Positions 44,537 to 53,839 are shown, numbered from the stretch's first letter. The stretch is DNA of 64,000 bases from an uncultured Bizionia sp. (GCA_947496215.1 CANMCF010000001.1:496001-560000), one strand, 5' to 3'. Program-made: numbers and translations. Notes: generated by a model not told the origin, from the sequence alone.

Positions 44537-44580
44537 TGACAGCATAAATCATTGTTTTTTTGATGATTTTATCAGTTTGA
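44521..44580 (+). terminator. Terminator overlapping the end of the dioxygenase gene
   Basis: ACTGATAAAA (44521-44530, part of the last codons) pairs with TTTTATCAGT (44567-44576). An inner AAATCAT/ATGATTT helix lies around a T7 loop. A clean T-run after the stem is lacking. Confidence 0.45.
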
Positions 44581-44620
44581 AAAACAAAAAACCTGAAACC
44601 GAATATTGCTCGCTTAAGAA

Positions 44621-44947
44621 ATGGATTTACAAGACCAGTTAAAAAATTTATTCCCTGATCACGTCGAAGAAGAAGTTACCCCAAAAGGACCAACTTCGGA
44701 AATTTGGATGCAGGATGCCCCAATTATATGCAAATATGAAAAACGCAAAGGCAAACCTATTACCATTTTGGAAGGGTATAGTGGTGCTGTAGAAGATTTC
44801 AAGGCATTAGCCAAGGAGTTAAAACAAAAACTAAGTGTTGGAGGAAGTTTTAAAGACGACAAGATCATCATTCAAGGAGATTATCGAGATAAAATAATGA
44901 AAATCTTGACGAGCAAGGGTTTCAACGTAAAACGCGTAGGTGGTTAA
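44621..44947 (+). CDS. SUI1/YciH family translation factor
   Basis: 108 residues. A eukaryotic eIF1-like SUI1 domain occupies about 35-105: ITILEGYSGAVEDFKALAKELKQKLSVGGSFKDDKIIIQGDYRDKIMKIL, then KGFNVKRVGG. The bacterial YciH proteins bind the 30S subunit and influence start-site fidelity. It is the first gene of a run with DUF1835 and nucleoside phosphorylase genes (5 and 0 bp gaps), probably one transcript. Confidence 0.9.
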   Translation: MDLQDQLKNLFPDHVEEEVTPKGPTSEIWMQDAPIICKYEKRKGKPITILEGYSGAVEDFKALAKELKQKLSVGGSFKDDKIIIQGDYRDKIMKILTSKGFNVKRVGG

Positions 44948-44952
44948 ACCAA

Positions 44953-45885
44953 ATGACAGACAAAACCCCTTTACATATCACCAATGGCTCTAGCCTTACA
45001 TCTTATCTTCAAAAATTAGATATAAAAGGAGATATCATAACTTGGACAGAGATGCTCTGCGAAGGGCCTACCACAAAAGACATAGGCTCTGATGCTTTTT
45101 CAAAAGCGCGAACTACTTTTTTCAAGGAAACTTACGATGCGGACTACAATGATAGTGGATTCATAAAGGAATTGGACAAACTCGACGAACTGGAAAGTTA
45201 TTCTGAGGTCATCTTGTGGTTCGAGTATGATTTGTTTTGCCATATAAACCTGATCGCTGCCATTAGTCTGTTAAAACGAAAAAAAGTCAGAGGCCCCATA
45301 TACTTGGTCTGCAGTGGTCGTATAGACGATGAAAAAGATCTCAAAGGATTGTCTGAGCTAACAGAAAGCCAGCTCAGAGCACACTACAAGGCAAAAATGG
45401 AACTATCTGTTGACGACATTGCCTTGGCACAAAAAGCTTGGGACATTTATTGTGGAGATGATCACAACTTACTAAAACCTCTTATCGTACGACCTTCTAA
45501 CTTCAAATATTTGAGTAACTGTCTCAAAGCTCATTTAAGGCGTTTTCCAGATGTAAGAAGCGGATTGAATACCCTAGAGTACAATACCCTAAAATTGATA
45601 AGGGAACATGCTGTCAAGTCCAGACATCATTTGGTAGGTTACACATTGCATTATCAAGGCTACTATGGTTTTGGAGATGTTCAATTAAAACGAATGGTGG
45701 ATAGGTTGGCTTTTTTTTATGATGAGTCAGATGATGCTTTGACTTTAAATAGAAATGGCCATCTTGCACTGGAACATCAAAAGAATTTTTTAACCGAATT
45801 GCAAACCGATTTTTATTTCGGTGGTACAAATAAAGCAGATTTCCTGTACCTCAAAAAAGAAAACAAATTGATAAAACAAGTATAA
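44953..45885 (+). CDS. DUF1835 domain-containing protein
   Basis: 310 residues. The N-terminal DUF1835 segment (about 5-125) has HITNGSSLTSYLQKLDIKGDIITWTEMLCEGP and WFEYDLFCHINLIAAI, and a C-terminal DUF3658-like helical region has LNTLEYNTLKLIREH and YQGYYGFGDVQLKRMVDRLA. No signal peptide. The family is uncharacterised. It sits 5 bp after SUI1/YciH and directly before a nucleoside phosphorylase gene (zero-gap), so it is co-transcribed with them. Confidence 0.85.
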   Translation: MTDKTPLHITNGSSLTSYLQKLDIKGDIITWTEMLCEGPTTKDIGSDAFSKARTTFFKETYDADYNDSGFIKELDKLDELESYSEVILWFEYDLFCHINLIAAISLLKRKKVRGPIYLVCSGRIDDEKDLKGLSELTESQLRAHYKAKMELSVDDIALAQKAWDIYCGDDHNLLKPLIVRPSNFKYLSNCLKAHLRRFPDVRSGLNTLEYNTLKLIREHAVKSRHHLVGYTLHYQGYYGFGDVQLKRMVDRLAFFYDESDDALTLNRNGHLALEHQKNFLTELQTDFYFGGTNKADFLYLKKENKLIKQV

Positions 45886-46755
45886 ATGCCCATTAAAGAT
45901 TCCGAATTGATATTAAACCCAGATGGCAGTGTTTATCATTTAAACTTACGTCCTGAACATATTTCCAACACCATAATAACAGTTGGAGACCCAGACCGTG
46001 TAGACACTGTGACTAAACATTTTGACAATATAGAGTTCAAAACACATAAAAGAGAATTCCATACGCAAACGGGTACATACAAAGACAACCGTCTAACTGT
46101 TATCTCTACCGGAATCGGTACGGACAACATTGACATAGTGTTCAACGAACTCGACGCTTTGGCAAACATAGATTTGAAGACTAGGGAAATAAAGGAAGAG
46201 CTTACGTCTCTAAACATAATCAGGATTGGTACTTCTGGGTCCATCCAAAAGGAAATCCCCATAGACTCTTTTTTAATAAGTGAGTATGCCTCTGGTTTTG
46301 ATAGCCTATTGCATTTTTACAATAGCGAGCATATTCAACATAAAAACATTTCCAATGCCCTGATGAAACACACCAATTGGTTTTCCGACAAATCGAGTCC
46401 GTATGTAGTGAAATGTGATGAGGGATTGCTTTCCAAGTTAAGTTCCAACAAAACATATAAAGGCTTCACTGCCACCAATGTTGGATTTTATGGCCCACAA
46501 GGAAGAATATTGCGTTTACCCATTCAAGATAACGACTTGAATGACAAGTTGGCGAGTTTTAATTTTGAAGGCAGACCGATCACCAACTTGGAAATGGAAA
46601 CTGCAGGAATCTATGGTTTGTCTGGTCTCTTGGGCCACAAGTCCCTGTCTATGAATGCCATAATTGCCAATAGAGCAACAGGAACGTTCAGCAACAACCC
46701 TAAAGACACCGTGGAAGCCCTAATCCTATATACATTGGATAAATTGGTAGAATAA
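45886..46755 (+). CDS. Nucleoside phosphorylase (uridine phosphorylase-like)
   Basis: 289 residues. PNP/UDP family: phosphate-binding GDPDRV near residue 33, STGIGTDNIDIVFNEL (about 66-81), IRIGTSGSIQ (about 109-118), and the nucleoside-binding NLEMETAGIYGLSGLLGHKSLSMNAIIANRATG. An insertion of about 50 residues between strands is typical for this subgroup. It splits a nucleoside with phosphate into base and ribose-1-phosphate; the exact substrate is not clear from sequence. It begins at the base after the DUF1835 stop. Confidence 0.88.
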   Translation: MPIKDSELILNPDGSVYHLNLRPEHISNTIITVGDPDRVDTVTKHFDNIEFKTHKREFHTQTGTYKDNRLTVISTGIGTDNIDIVFNELDALANIDLKTREIKEELTSLNIIRIGTSGSIQKEIPIDSFLISEYASGFDSLLHFYNSEHIQHKNISNALMKHTNWFSDKSSPYVVKCDEGLLSKLSSNKTYKGFTATNVGFYGPQGRILRLPIQDNDLNDKLASFNFEGRPITNLEMETAGIYGLSGLLGHKSLSMNAIIANRATGTFSNNPKDTVEALILYTLDKLVE

Positions 46756-46805
46756 AGCAAAGCTTCTATTGTCTAGAAATAATTTGTATAATTTAAAGAT
46801 TATGA

Positions 46806-46845
46806 CTTCCCTTAAAAGGGAGTAAAATACACCCGGCTTTTCGGG
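46806..46845 (+). promoter_or_regulatory. Two small hairpins in the leader of the substrate-binding-protein gene
   Basis: TCCCTT/AAGGGA (46808-46821) and CCCG/CGGG (46832-46845) lie just before the ATG at 46855. They could be an attenuator or only a modest translational control. No TPP-riboswitch core motif was found. Confidence 0.3.
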
Positions 46846-46854
46846 AGAAACATT

Positions 46855-47709
46855 ATGAAAACGATTAAAATTGGAGGTGTTCCAGAACATTTCAACTTAG
46901 CTTGGTACTTAGGCTTGAAAAATGGCGAATACAAGGCCGAAGGCATTAATTTACGTTGGAAAGATTATTTTGGAGGTACTGGAGCCATGTGCAAGGGATT
47001 GCGTGATGGCGATATCGACATGGCTGTCATTCTAACGGAAGGCATCATTAAAGACATCATCGATGGCAACAAGAGCAAGATCGTACAGACCTTTGTACAA
47101 ACACCTTTGATTTGGGGTATTCACGTTGATGACAAATCAGATTATAAGTCGATTACAGAATTGAAAGGCAAAAAAGCTGCCATAAGTCGTTATGGTTCCG
47201 GCTCTCATTTAATGGCATACATCAATGCCCAGAACAACAAATGGAGTTTGGAAAAAGACCTTGACTTTGAAGTCATAAAAAATTTGGAGGGTGCCATAGA
47301 AGGCCTTACCGAAGGGAAAGCGGATTATTTCATGTGGGAAAAATTCACTACGAAACCTTTGGTGGACAATGGTACGTTTAGACGCATCGGTAACTGCCCA
47401 TCACCTTGGCCTTGTTTTGTCATCGCCGTACGGGAAGGCTTCTTGAAGACGAACAAAGATGACGTAAAAACCATTTTGGACATTGTAAATACGACAACTG
47501 CCGAATTCAAGGACATCCCTAGCATAGACAAGATGATTGCCAATCGCTATGAGCAGGAGTTGGAAGATGTACAAGAATGGCTAAGTCTAACCGAATGGTC
47601 CCAAGAACTTATTGATGAAGATACCATCAACAATGTACAGGATCAATTGTTAGCTATAAATATCATACCAGAGAAATGGGATTATGAGGATTTAACCTAT
47701 CGTATTTAG
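46855..47709 (+). CDS. Solitary NMT1/THI5-like substrate-binding protein
   Basis: 284 residues. Type 2 periplasmic-binding-protein fold: KIGGVPEHFNLAWYLGLKNGEYKAEGINLRWKDYFGGTGAMCKGLRDGDIDMAVILTEG, then ELKGKKAAISRYGSGSHLMAYINA and EGLTEGKADYFMWEKFTTKPLVD. It has no signal peptide or lipobox, so it is probably cytoplasmic, and there are no ABC permease or ATPase genes nearby. That makes it an orphan binding domain that could act as an enzyme (THI5-like) or a ligand-binding sensor. The ligand is unknown. Confidence 0.82.
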   Translation: MKTIKIGGVPEHFNLAWYLGLKNGEYKAEGINLRWKDYFGGTGAMCKGLRDGDIDMAVILTEGIIKDIIDGNKSKIVQTFVQTPLIWGIHVDDKSDYKSITELKGKKAAISRYGSGSHLMAYINAQNNKWSLEKDLDFEVIKNLEGAIEGLTEGKADYFMWEKFTTKPLVDNGTFRRIGNCPSPWPCFVIAVREGFLKTNKDDVKTILDIVNTTTAEFKDIPSIDKMIANRYEQELEDVQEWLSLTEWSQELIDEDTINNVQDQLLAINIIPEKWDYEDLTYRI

Positions 47710-47726
47710 ACGGATACTACTAGGTC

Positions 47727-48392
47727 TTACCACTCAATAACATTCAAATTGTTCTGGATCAAAATAGCATTCGCTTTACTAAAATGTTTGTTCCCGAACC
47801 AATAACCTCTATTTGCACTTAAAGGAGAAGGGTGTCCAGAAGTTAAAATATGATGCTTTTTAGCATCGATCAACTTTGATTTCTTTTTAGCAAACCCACC
47901 CCAAAGTAGAAAAACGACACCATCTTTGTTATCACTTATTGTTTTAATGACTGCATCTGTAAACGTTTCCCAGCCTTGTTTCTGATGACTCCCTGCATTG
48001 TGAGCACGTACGGTCAACGTTGCATTCAATAGAAAGACTCCTTGTTCCGCCCAGCGTTCCAAATTTCCGCTTTTGGGATAAGCCACTTCAAAATCGGTTT
48101 CGATTTCTTTGAAAATATTAATCAATGATGGTGGATGAACCACACCATCATTCACAGAAAAACACAATCCATTTGCCTGATTGTAGTTATGATATGGGTC
48201 TTGGCCAATGATTACTACTTTCAAATCTTCGAAGTGACACTTTTCAAAAGCATTGAAGACTAGGTTTCCAGGAGGAAAACACTGCGTACTAGTATATTCT
48301 TGTTTTACAAACGCTGTCAAGTTTTCAAAATAAGGTTTATCAAATTCATCTTTCAAATGTGCCTTCCAACTTTGATGTATGGTAACATCCAT
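47727..48392 (-). CDS. ung: Uracil-DNA glycosylase
   Basis: 221 residues from the ATG at 48392 (MDVTIHQSWKAHL). Family 1 UNG: catalytic motif GQDPYHNYNQANGLCFSV with the general base D65, the uracil-binding FLLNATLTV region, and the DNA-intercalation/catalytic His motif GHPSPLSANRGYWFGNKHF. All are intact. It removes uracil from DNA as the first step of base-excision repair. The convergent substrate-binding gene ends 17 bp before its stop. Confidence 0.95.
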   Translation of the reverse strand: MDVTIHQSWKAHLKDEFDKPYFENLTAFVKQEYTSTQCFPPGNLVFNAFEKCHFEDLKVVIIGQDPYHNYNQANGLCFSVNDGVVHPPSLINIFKEIETDFEVAYPKSGNLERWAEQGVFLLNATLTVRAHNAGSHQKQGWETFTDAVIKTISDNKDGVVFLLWGGFAKKKSKLIDAKKHHILTSGHPSPLSANRGYWFGNKHFSKANAILIQNNLNVIEW

Positions 48393-48461
48393 AATTTTTA
48401 TAATTATCAATTATTTTCGTTGTAAAATAACATTATCTTTAATCCTATTGAAATGAAAACC

Positions 48462-48469
48462 TATTTTTG
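48462..48469 (+). promoter_or_regulatory. -7 box of the YfcC-family transporter gene
   Basis: TATTTTTG, an exact TAnnTTTG match. The start codon chosen at 48509 lies 39 nt downstream; the upstream in-frame start at 48467 would sit inside the box. Confidence 0.6.
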
Positions 48470-48508
48470 TTGTTTCAATTAATAAAAAAATCCCACTTCA
48501 TTGGGGAA

Positions 48509-50008
48509 ATGCCTATGAGAAAATTCAAATTCCCTACTGCCCAAACCATACTGTTGATTATTGCTGGTTTGGTAACCCTTTTAACTTGGTTGGTTCCAGC
48601 TGGTAAATATGATACTTTGGTCTATAACGAAGTAGATGATGTATTTATTCAAACCAGTGAAAAAGGGACGAAGACATTGGAAGCTTCACAGGTGACACTG
48701 GATGCATTAACCATTAAAATACCTTTGAAAAAGTTTACCAGCGGTGATATCAACAAGGCAATTAACATTCCCAATACCTACAAAAAACTGGATGCGAAAC
48801 CTCAAGGTGTGTCAGATTTCATTAAATCACCAATACAGGGTATAATAGCCGCCTCAGACATTATATTTCTGGTTCTCATCATTGGGGGGTTAATAGGAAT
48901 AATAAATAGTACTGGTGCCTTCAACGCCGCAATTGCTTGGCTGGCAAACCGCCTTAAAGGTTATGAGTATTTGCTCATTATCTTTGTGACGGTGCTCATC
49001 GCCATCGGTGGTACCACTTTTGGTCTTGCTGAAGAAACCATTGCCTTCTACCCCATTCTAATTCCTGTATTCTTGGCTGCCAAATATGATGCAATGGTTC
49101 CATTGGCATCCATTTACCTTGGATCATGCATAGGCACGATGTGTTCTACAGTAAACCCTTTCAGTACCATTATTGCCAGCAATGCCTCAGGAATTAATTG
49201 GACTACGGGTTTTGTAGGAAGGCTAGCAATGTTGGCTTTATGCATCGTCATCTGTATCATTTACATTATGAGATATGCCAAACGAGTTAAAAATGATCCT
49301 ACAAAATCCATCATATACAGTCAAAAATCACAAATAGAAGCACTTTTCGGAAACTCCACAGCAACAACGACTCAGTTCACCACAAGACTACGTTTGGCCT
49401 TGTTAATATTCGCTTCATGCTTTATCGTTATGATAATTGGTGTCTCTATGCTAGATTGGTGGTTTGTTGAGATGACAGCTGTATTTTTGGTAGGTGCCAT
49501 CTTGATAGGTATCATCACCCAAATAAAGGAATCCGTATTTGTCGAAACATTTGTGAAAGGCGCAAGCGATTTGCTTGGAGTTGCATTGATCATTGGCATT
49601 GCCCGAGGCGTTTCTGTGATTATGGAAAACGGATTGATAAGTGACACCATGCTTTACTTTGCAAGTGACCTGACCAATGGAATGCATAAAGGTGTTTTTG
49701 CCAATGTAATGGTATTCATCTATGGAGGTTTATCCTTTTTCATTCCCAGTTCTTCTGGAATGGCGGTTCTAACAATGCCAATTATGTCTCCATTGGCTGA
49801 TACGGTAGGCATAGGAAGAGAAATCATAGTAAATGCCTATCAATATGGAATGGGCTTGTTTTCAATCATAAACCCTACAGGTTTGATATTGGCTTCCCTT
49901 GCTGTAGTAAAAGTAGGATATGACAAATGGTTGAAATTCGTAACTCCCTTATTGTTAATTTTAATTGGATTCACCATAATTGCAATGACAATTTCTATCT
50001 ATTCATAA
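48509..50008 (+). CDS. YfcC-family transporter
   Basis: About 499 residues from the ATG at 48509 (MPMRKFKFPTAQTI; MRKFKF two codons later is equally possible). Many hydrophobic helices: TILLIIAGLVTLLTWLVPAGK, a cytoplasmic or extramembrane stretch to about 105, then SDIIFLVLIIGGLIGIINSTGAF and others, roughly 12-14 in total. GGTTFGLAEETIAFYPILIPVF and GSCIGTMCSTVNPFSTIIASN are the family's conserved substrate-region motifs. The YfcC/ArcD-related family moves C4-dicarboxylates, basic amino acids or short-chain fatty acids; the substrate here is unknown. An SDR-like gene follows after 18 bp. Confidence 0.88.
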   Translation: MPMRKFKFPTAQTILLIIAGLVTLLTWLVPAGKYDTLVYNEVDDVFIQTSEKGTKTLEASQVTLDALTIKIPLKKFTSGDINKAINIPNTYKKLDAKPQGVSDFIKSPIQGIIAASDIIFLVLIIGGLIGIINSTGAFNAAIAWLANRLKGYEYLLIIFVTVLIAIGGTTFGLAEETIAFYPILIPVFLAAKYDAMVPLASIYLGSCIGTMCSTVNPFSTIIASNASGINWTTGFVGRLAMLALCIVICIIYIMRYAKRVKNDPTKSIIYSQKSQIEALFGNSTATTTQFTTRLRLALLIFASCFIVMIIGVSMLDWWFVEMTAVFLVGAILIGIITQIKESVFVETFVKGASDLLGVALIIGIARGVSVIMENGLISDTMLYFASDLTNGMHKGVFANVMVFIYGGLSFFIPSSSGMAVLTMPIMSPLADTVGIGREIIVNAYQYGMGLFSIINPTGLILASLAVVKVGYDKWLKFVTPLLLILIGFTIIAMTISIYS

Positions 50009-50026
50009 CATTCAAATCAAAAAAAC

Positions 50027-50629
50027 ATGAAAATACTTATTATAGGAGGAAATGGTACGATAGGAAAACATATTACTTCACATTTTTCAGAAACTGACAA
50101 TGTTACCATTGCAGGTAGAACTAGTGGAGACCTAACAGTTGACATCGCTGACAGCAAGTCCATTAAGGCCATGTTTGAAAGATCTGGAACTTTTGACAGC
50201 ATTGTATGTATCGCTGGGGAAGCAAAATGGGCAGATTTTGATACACTAACCGAAGACGATTATTATGTAGGTTTGAAGAGTAAACTTATGGGGCAGGTTA
50301 ATATCGTACGCATTGGCAGAAATTATTTAAACCCAAAAGGATCCATAACCTTGTCCACTGGCATTTTAGCAGATGACCCAGTAGAAAAGACAACAAGTGC
50401 AGCCATGGTTAATGGAGGTATCCATAGCTTTGTGAAAGCCGCCTCATTGGAAATGAAAAATGAGCATAGAATAAATGTAGTATCATTGGGAATGGTAGAA
50501 GATGCCTACGAGAAATACAAAAATTATTTCCCTGGACACAACCCTATTCCTACTCGAAAAGTAATCAAAGCTTATGAACGTAGTGTTAAAGGAAAGGACA
50601 ATGGACGCATCATAAGATACTATGACTAA
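50027..50629 (+). CDS. Short SDR-like Rossmann protein
   Basis: 200 residues. The N-terminal Rossmann nucleotide motif ILIIGGNGTIGKH (3-15) and the NADP-like AGRTSGDLTVDI suit a short-chain dehydrogenase. The family's catalytic Tyr-xxx-Lys is not visible: where YxxxK is expected, the sequence reads SAAMVNGGIHSF, although the preceding Ser (TLSTG) is present. It may be a non-catalytic NAD(P)-binding regulator or a divergent oxidoreductase of the YwnB-like type. It is probably co-transcribed with the transporter, 18 bp upstream, and ends at a bidirectional terminator. Confidence 0.8.
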   Translation: MKILIIGGNGTIGKHITSHFSETDNVTIAGRTSGDLTVDIADSKSIKAMFERSGTFDSIVCIAGEAKWADFDTLTEDDYYVGLKSKLMGQVNIVRIGRNYLNPKGSITLSTGILADDPVEKTTSAAMVNGGIHSFVKAASLEMKNEHRINVVSLGMVEDAYEKYKNYFPGHNPIPTRKVIKAYERSVKGKDNGRIIRYYD

Positions 50630-50645
50630 TAAAGGAATAGCTATA

Positions 50646-50675
50646 AAAAAGTCTGATGTTACCATCAGACTTTTT
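50646..50675 (+). terminator. Bidirectional terminator
   Basis: AAAAAGTCTGATG pairs with CATCAGACTTTTT around TTAC. It separates the convergent SDR and M61 peptidase genes. Confidence 0.9.
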
Positions 50676-50704
50676 ACTTTTTCTTCTTATTTTTAGTCTT
50701 CTAA

Positions 50705-52612
50705 CTATCCTTTCAACCAAGCGTTACGCAATGATTTTTGCGCTTCCGTAGCATCTGCTTTTTCTGCCAAGCTGCTTCCCGTAGTATAAGATTGAGTCAA
50801 AGTAGTTTTAACTACCACTTCCTTCCCTGCTCTATCCAACTTAACATCTATCTCTGTTCCTGGTTGCCACATGAATGCCTTGGACAATACTTGATTTGCA
50901 TTAGCCATTGTCAAAGCTTCTCCATCTATGGTTTTGATGACATCTCCTGGCAATACCCCATTCTCATTCCAAAAACTATTGTTTTTCACTGCTTCAGAGA
51001 ATGCAATCGTTCCTTCTTGTTGATTTGGTACAAAGATGAAAGCTCCATCGTTTTGAATGTAGTTTGTTTTAACTTTTGCTTCAGAAACCGCTAAGCCGGC
51101 TTTTTCAAAGAATTCATTGTAATCTATTGGAGTTCCTCCTACCACGTGAGTGTTTAAGAATGTTCCAACCGATGGGTAGGTCATTGACGTAATCTCTGCA
51201 ATGATGTTGTCATCGACAAATGGTTTGTTTTTTCCATATTTAAGAGACAATTCCTTCATCAAAGATAGGATTCCTCTATTTCCATTACTTGCTTCACGCA
51301 TTAAGATGTCTATGCACATACCTATCAAAGCTCCTTTTTGGTATACATTGAAGTATTGTGGAGCATAAGGCTCTTCCAAAATGTTTTCACTCATCTCCGT
51401 AAAACTCATTGAGTCATTCATTCCTGCCGCAGTCTTTATCTTCCCCATGACCTTGGAGTAAAATTCTTCTTCTGTAACCAAACCTTGATCTACTTGAAAC
51501 AACGTTGCAAAATATTCTGTCACACCTTCATACATCCATAAGTGCTTAGAAAAAGTAGGCTGATCATAATCGAAATAATGAACATCCTCGGAGTGTACAC
51601 TCAAGGGGGTTACGATATGAAAGAACTCATGGGAAACCACATCGATCATACTTTCCGCCAATTGTGCATCCGGCATAGCTTCAGGTAATACCACCACTGT
51701 AGATGTATGGTGCTCCAATGCTCCAAATCCCTTAGGAGCCTCTTCACCTTGACCAGCCAAATATAGGTAGATATCGTAACGTGCTGTGCTATTGACATCT
51801 CCCAAATATGTTTTTTGAGCCTTCATCATCTTCTCCATTACAGCTTTGATCTTTTCTGCTGAATGTACTTTGTTAGGAGAATATACGCTCAATACGATTT
51901 TAATGTCTCCAACTTGAAATTCTTCAACGTCCAACTCCCCATAAAACATAGGGTTGTCTGTAATGTCAAAGTAACGCGGTGCAAAATAGCTGGATGTCAA
52001 AAATTTACCATCTGGGCTAGATTTGGTTCCTGTCTCTTGCAATGCGGATGTTCTTACCATTGTTGCTGGCGCACTGACATCCAACTTGTATTGACTATTC
52101 TTCAAAGAATCGAAATATCCGATAAAACCATGAAGGTTCAATACATAATTGGTCCCTTCTATGTTTGTACCGGCTGGAGAAAAAGGAACTTCTCCCCCTA
52201 TTCCACCATTTACTTCTATGTCAAAAGTATCATTTACCAAGTACTCGATCTTATCCAGTTTGGTAGCATTGTCAATAGTCCAAGAATTTGTATCTATTTT
52301 ATTTACAGGCAATGGGTTACCATCATAATCCAAAGCTTTGAAATCATCTATGTATTTTCCAAAATCACTTACGGAATATGTACCTTGTACAACTCTCGGC
52401 AATCTGTATGTTACGGTTTCTGTGGTGAAACGTCCTGGATTGATCGTTACAGGTGCTTTGTCATCTACGACTTTGTTCAAATCCAAAGAGGTATGTATCG
52501 GATTGCTGGTAGCCAAATCACTAATCGTTTTTGACTTTGCAGTTTTCGTTGTATTACAACCAACTAAAAGTATCCCTGCTAATACCGTGGCGAATGCTTG
52601 TTTTTTCATCAT
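50705..52612 (-). CDS. M61 family metallopeptidase, PDZ domain lipoprotein
   Basis: 635 residues from the ATG at 52612, downstream of the -7 box at 52654-52661; the reading frame extends 42 codons further upstream but would run through the promoter. Lipoprotein signal LLVGC (C19). The glycyl aminopeptidase-like M61 domain has zinc motif H328-E329-F-F-H332 and third ligand E362 (MYEGVTEYFATL). The C-terminal PDZ domain (about 530-615) has GVLPGDVIKTIDGEAL. It is a periplasmic or surface aminopeptidase of the outer membrane. All catalytic residues are present. Confidence 0.92.
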   Translation of the reverse strand: MMKKQAFATVLAGILLVGCNTTKTAKSKTISDLATSNPIHTSLDLNKVVDDKAPVTINPGRFTTETVTYRLPRVVQGTYSVSDFGKYIDDFKALDYDGNPLPVNKIDTNSWTIDNATKLDKIEYLVNDTFDIEVNGGIGGEVPFSPAGTNIEGTNYVLNLHGFIGYFDSLKNSQYKLDVSAPATMVRTSALQETGTKSSPDGKFLTSSYFAPRYFDITDNPMFYGELDVEEFQVGDIKIVLSVYSPNKVHSAEKIKAVMEKMMKAQKTYLGDVNSTARYDIYLYLAGQGEEAPKGFGALEHHTSTVVVLPEAMPDAQLAESMIDVVSHEFFHIVTPLSVHSEDVHYFDYDQPTFSKHLWMYEGVTEYFATLFQVDQGLVTEEEFYSKVMGKIKTAAGMNDSMSFTEMSENILEEPYAPQYFNVYQKGALIGMCIDILMREASNGNRGILSLMKELSLKYGKNKPFVDDNIIAEITSMTYPSVGTFLNTHVVGGTPIDYNEFFEKAGLAVSEAKVKTNYIQNDGAFIFVPNQQEGTIAFSEAVKNNSFWNENGVLPGDVIKTIDGEALTMANANQVLSKAFMWQPGTEIDVKLDRAGKEVVVKTTLTQSYTTGSSLAEKADATEAQKSLRNAWLKG

Positions 52613-52653
52613 TAATTGTTTTATTTTGATAGTCTCAGTCTTTTTATGACGCT

Positions 52654-52661
52654 CAAAAATA
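52654..52661 (-). promoter_or_regulatory. -7 box of the M61 peptidase gene
   Basis: Leftward TATTTTTG, an exact TAnnTTTG match, 41 nt before the ATG at 52612. It rejects the upstream in-frame start at 52738. Confidence 0.65.
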
Positions 52662-52750
52662 CAATCTGTTACACATATTTTATTGAAAGTTTTGTTAATT
52701 AATGTTAAGTTCAAAAACCAAATGCGGGTTTTACTCATTATATTCGCTGG

Positions 52751-53758
52751 ATGCAGGTACCATTGATAAGTATTTTAATACCTTTTAAAAACACGGAAAC
52801 ATTCTTGGTAGAATGCTTGGACTCCATAATCCATCAGTCCTATTCCAACTGGGAATTAATAATCGTGGATGACCATTCCACAGATTCAAGTTATGACTTG
52901 GTAAAGTCCTATTCTGAAAAGGAATCTAGAATCTCACTTTTAAAAAATGAAGGTCAAGGCATCATAAATGCATTGAAGTTGGCGTTCCATCACTCCAAAG
53001 GCGACTACATAACCAGAATGGATAGTGATGATATCATGCATGAGCAAAAATTGGAAGTCTTGTTGGACAACCTACAATCCAACACAAAACAATGCCTTGC
53101 AACAGGATTGGTGAGTTATTTTTCCAAGGCTGGCATTGGAGATGGCTATAGAAAATATGAGCAATGGCTCAATGCGCTTACTACTGAAGGAGTAAATTTC
53201 ACGGAGATATACAAGGAATGTGTCATACCATCACCATGTTGGATGATACATCGTGACGACTTACTTGCCATAGATGCATTCAACCCCACACGCTACCCAG
53301 AAGATTATGACTTGACTTTTAGATTCTATGAATTCAAATACAAGGTCATCCCATGCGACAAGGTTCTCCACTATTGGAGAGACTATGGAACCAGAGCATC
53401 CAGAACCGATGAAAACTATGCTGAAAACAGTTTCATAGACATAAAACTTCATTACTTTTTAAAATTGGATTACGATGCAAAAAGGCCTTTGGTCGTCTGG
53501 GGTGCAGGGCAGAAAGGAAAGACATTGGCTAAAAAACTGATTGCGCTTGATGTTGATTTTGAATGGATTTGTGACAATCCGAAAAAGATAGGCAAGCATA
53601 TCTATAAAAAAGAATTGAAACCTTTTAGACATTTGGCTAACTTGCAGCAACCACAAAGCATCATAAGTGTTGCCAACCCGAAGGAGCAGGAAGACATAAG
53701 ATCTTATTTCAAAACTAAAAAGATGTTCTCGATGAGAGATTATTTCTTCTTTTGCTAG
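52751..53758 (+). CDS. Family 2 glycosyltransferase
   Basis: 335 residues. GT-A domain: PLISILIPFKNTETFLVECLDSI, SNWELIIVDDHSTDSSYD, DxD-type MDSDD (about 97-101, KGDYITRMDSDDIM), and RYPEDYDLTFRF (the ED region for the base). A C-terminal extension (about 240-335) has VWGAGQKGKTLAKKLIALDVDFEWICDNPKKIGKHIYKKEL, a Rossmann-like segment of the kind seen in glycan-modifying proteins. It probably adds a sugar to a cell-surface glycan, and it is divergent from the M61 peptidase gene. No other glycan genes are nearby. Confidence 0.88.
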   Translation: MQVPLISILIPFKNTETFLVECLDSIIHQSYSNWELIIVDDHSTDSSYDLVKSYSEKESRISLLKNEGQGIINALKLAFHHSKGDYITRMDSDDIMHEQKLEVLLDNLQSNTKQCLATGLVSYFSKAGIGDGYRKYEQWLNALTTEGVNFTEIYKECVIPSPCWMIHRDDLLAIDAFNPTRYPEDYDLTFRFYEFKYKVIPCDKVLHYWRDYGTRASRTDENYAENSFIDIKLHYFLKLDYDAKRPLVVWGAGQKGKTLAKKLIALDVDFEWICDNPKKIGKHIYKKELKPFRHLANLQQPQSIISVANPKEQEDIRSYFKTKKMFSMRDYFFFC

Positions 53759-53839
53759 TATTTTCCCCATCTAAAATGTCGAATTGAAATTTTATGATAT
53801 TGTTAATCTTTTTCTATTAAGGGATTACTAATTATTCTT

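Noticed and set aside
46756-46854. TPP riboswitch upstream of the NMT1/THI5-like gene
   Set aside because: The conserved TPP core (CTGAGA and the paired second domain) is absent; only two tiny hairpins are visible.
51863-52534. Rightward 223-codon frame opposite the M61 peptidase
   Set aside because: It is antisense to a gene with intact HExxH and E motifs; its translation has no domain and odd composition.
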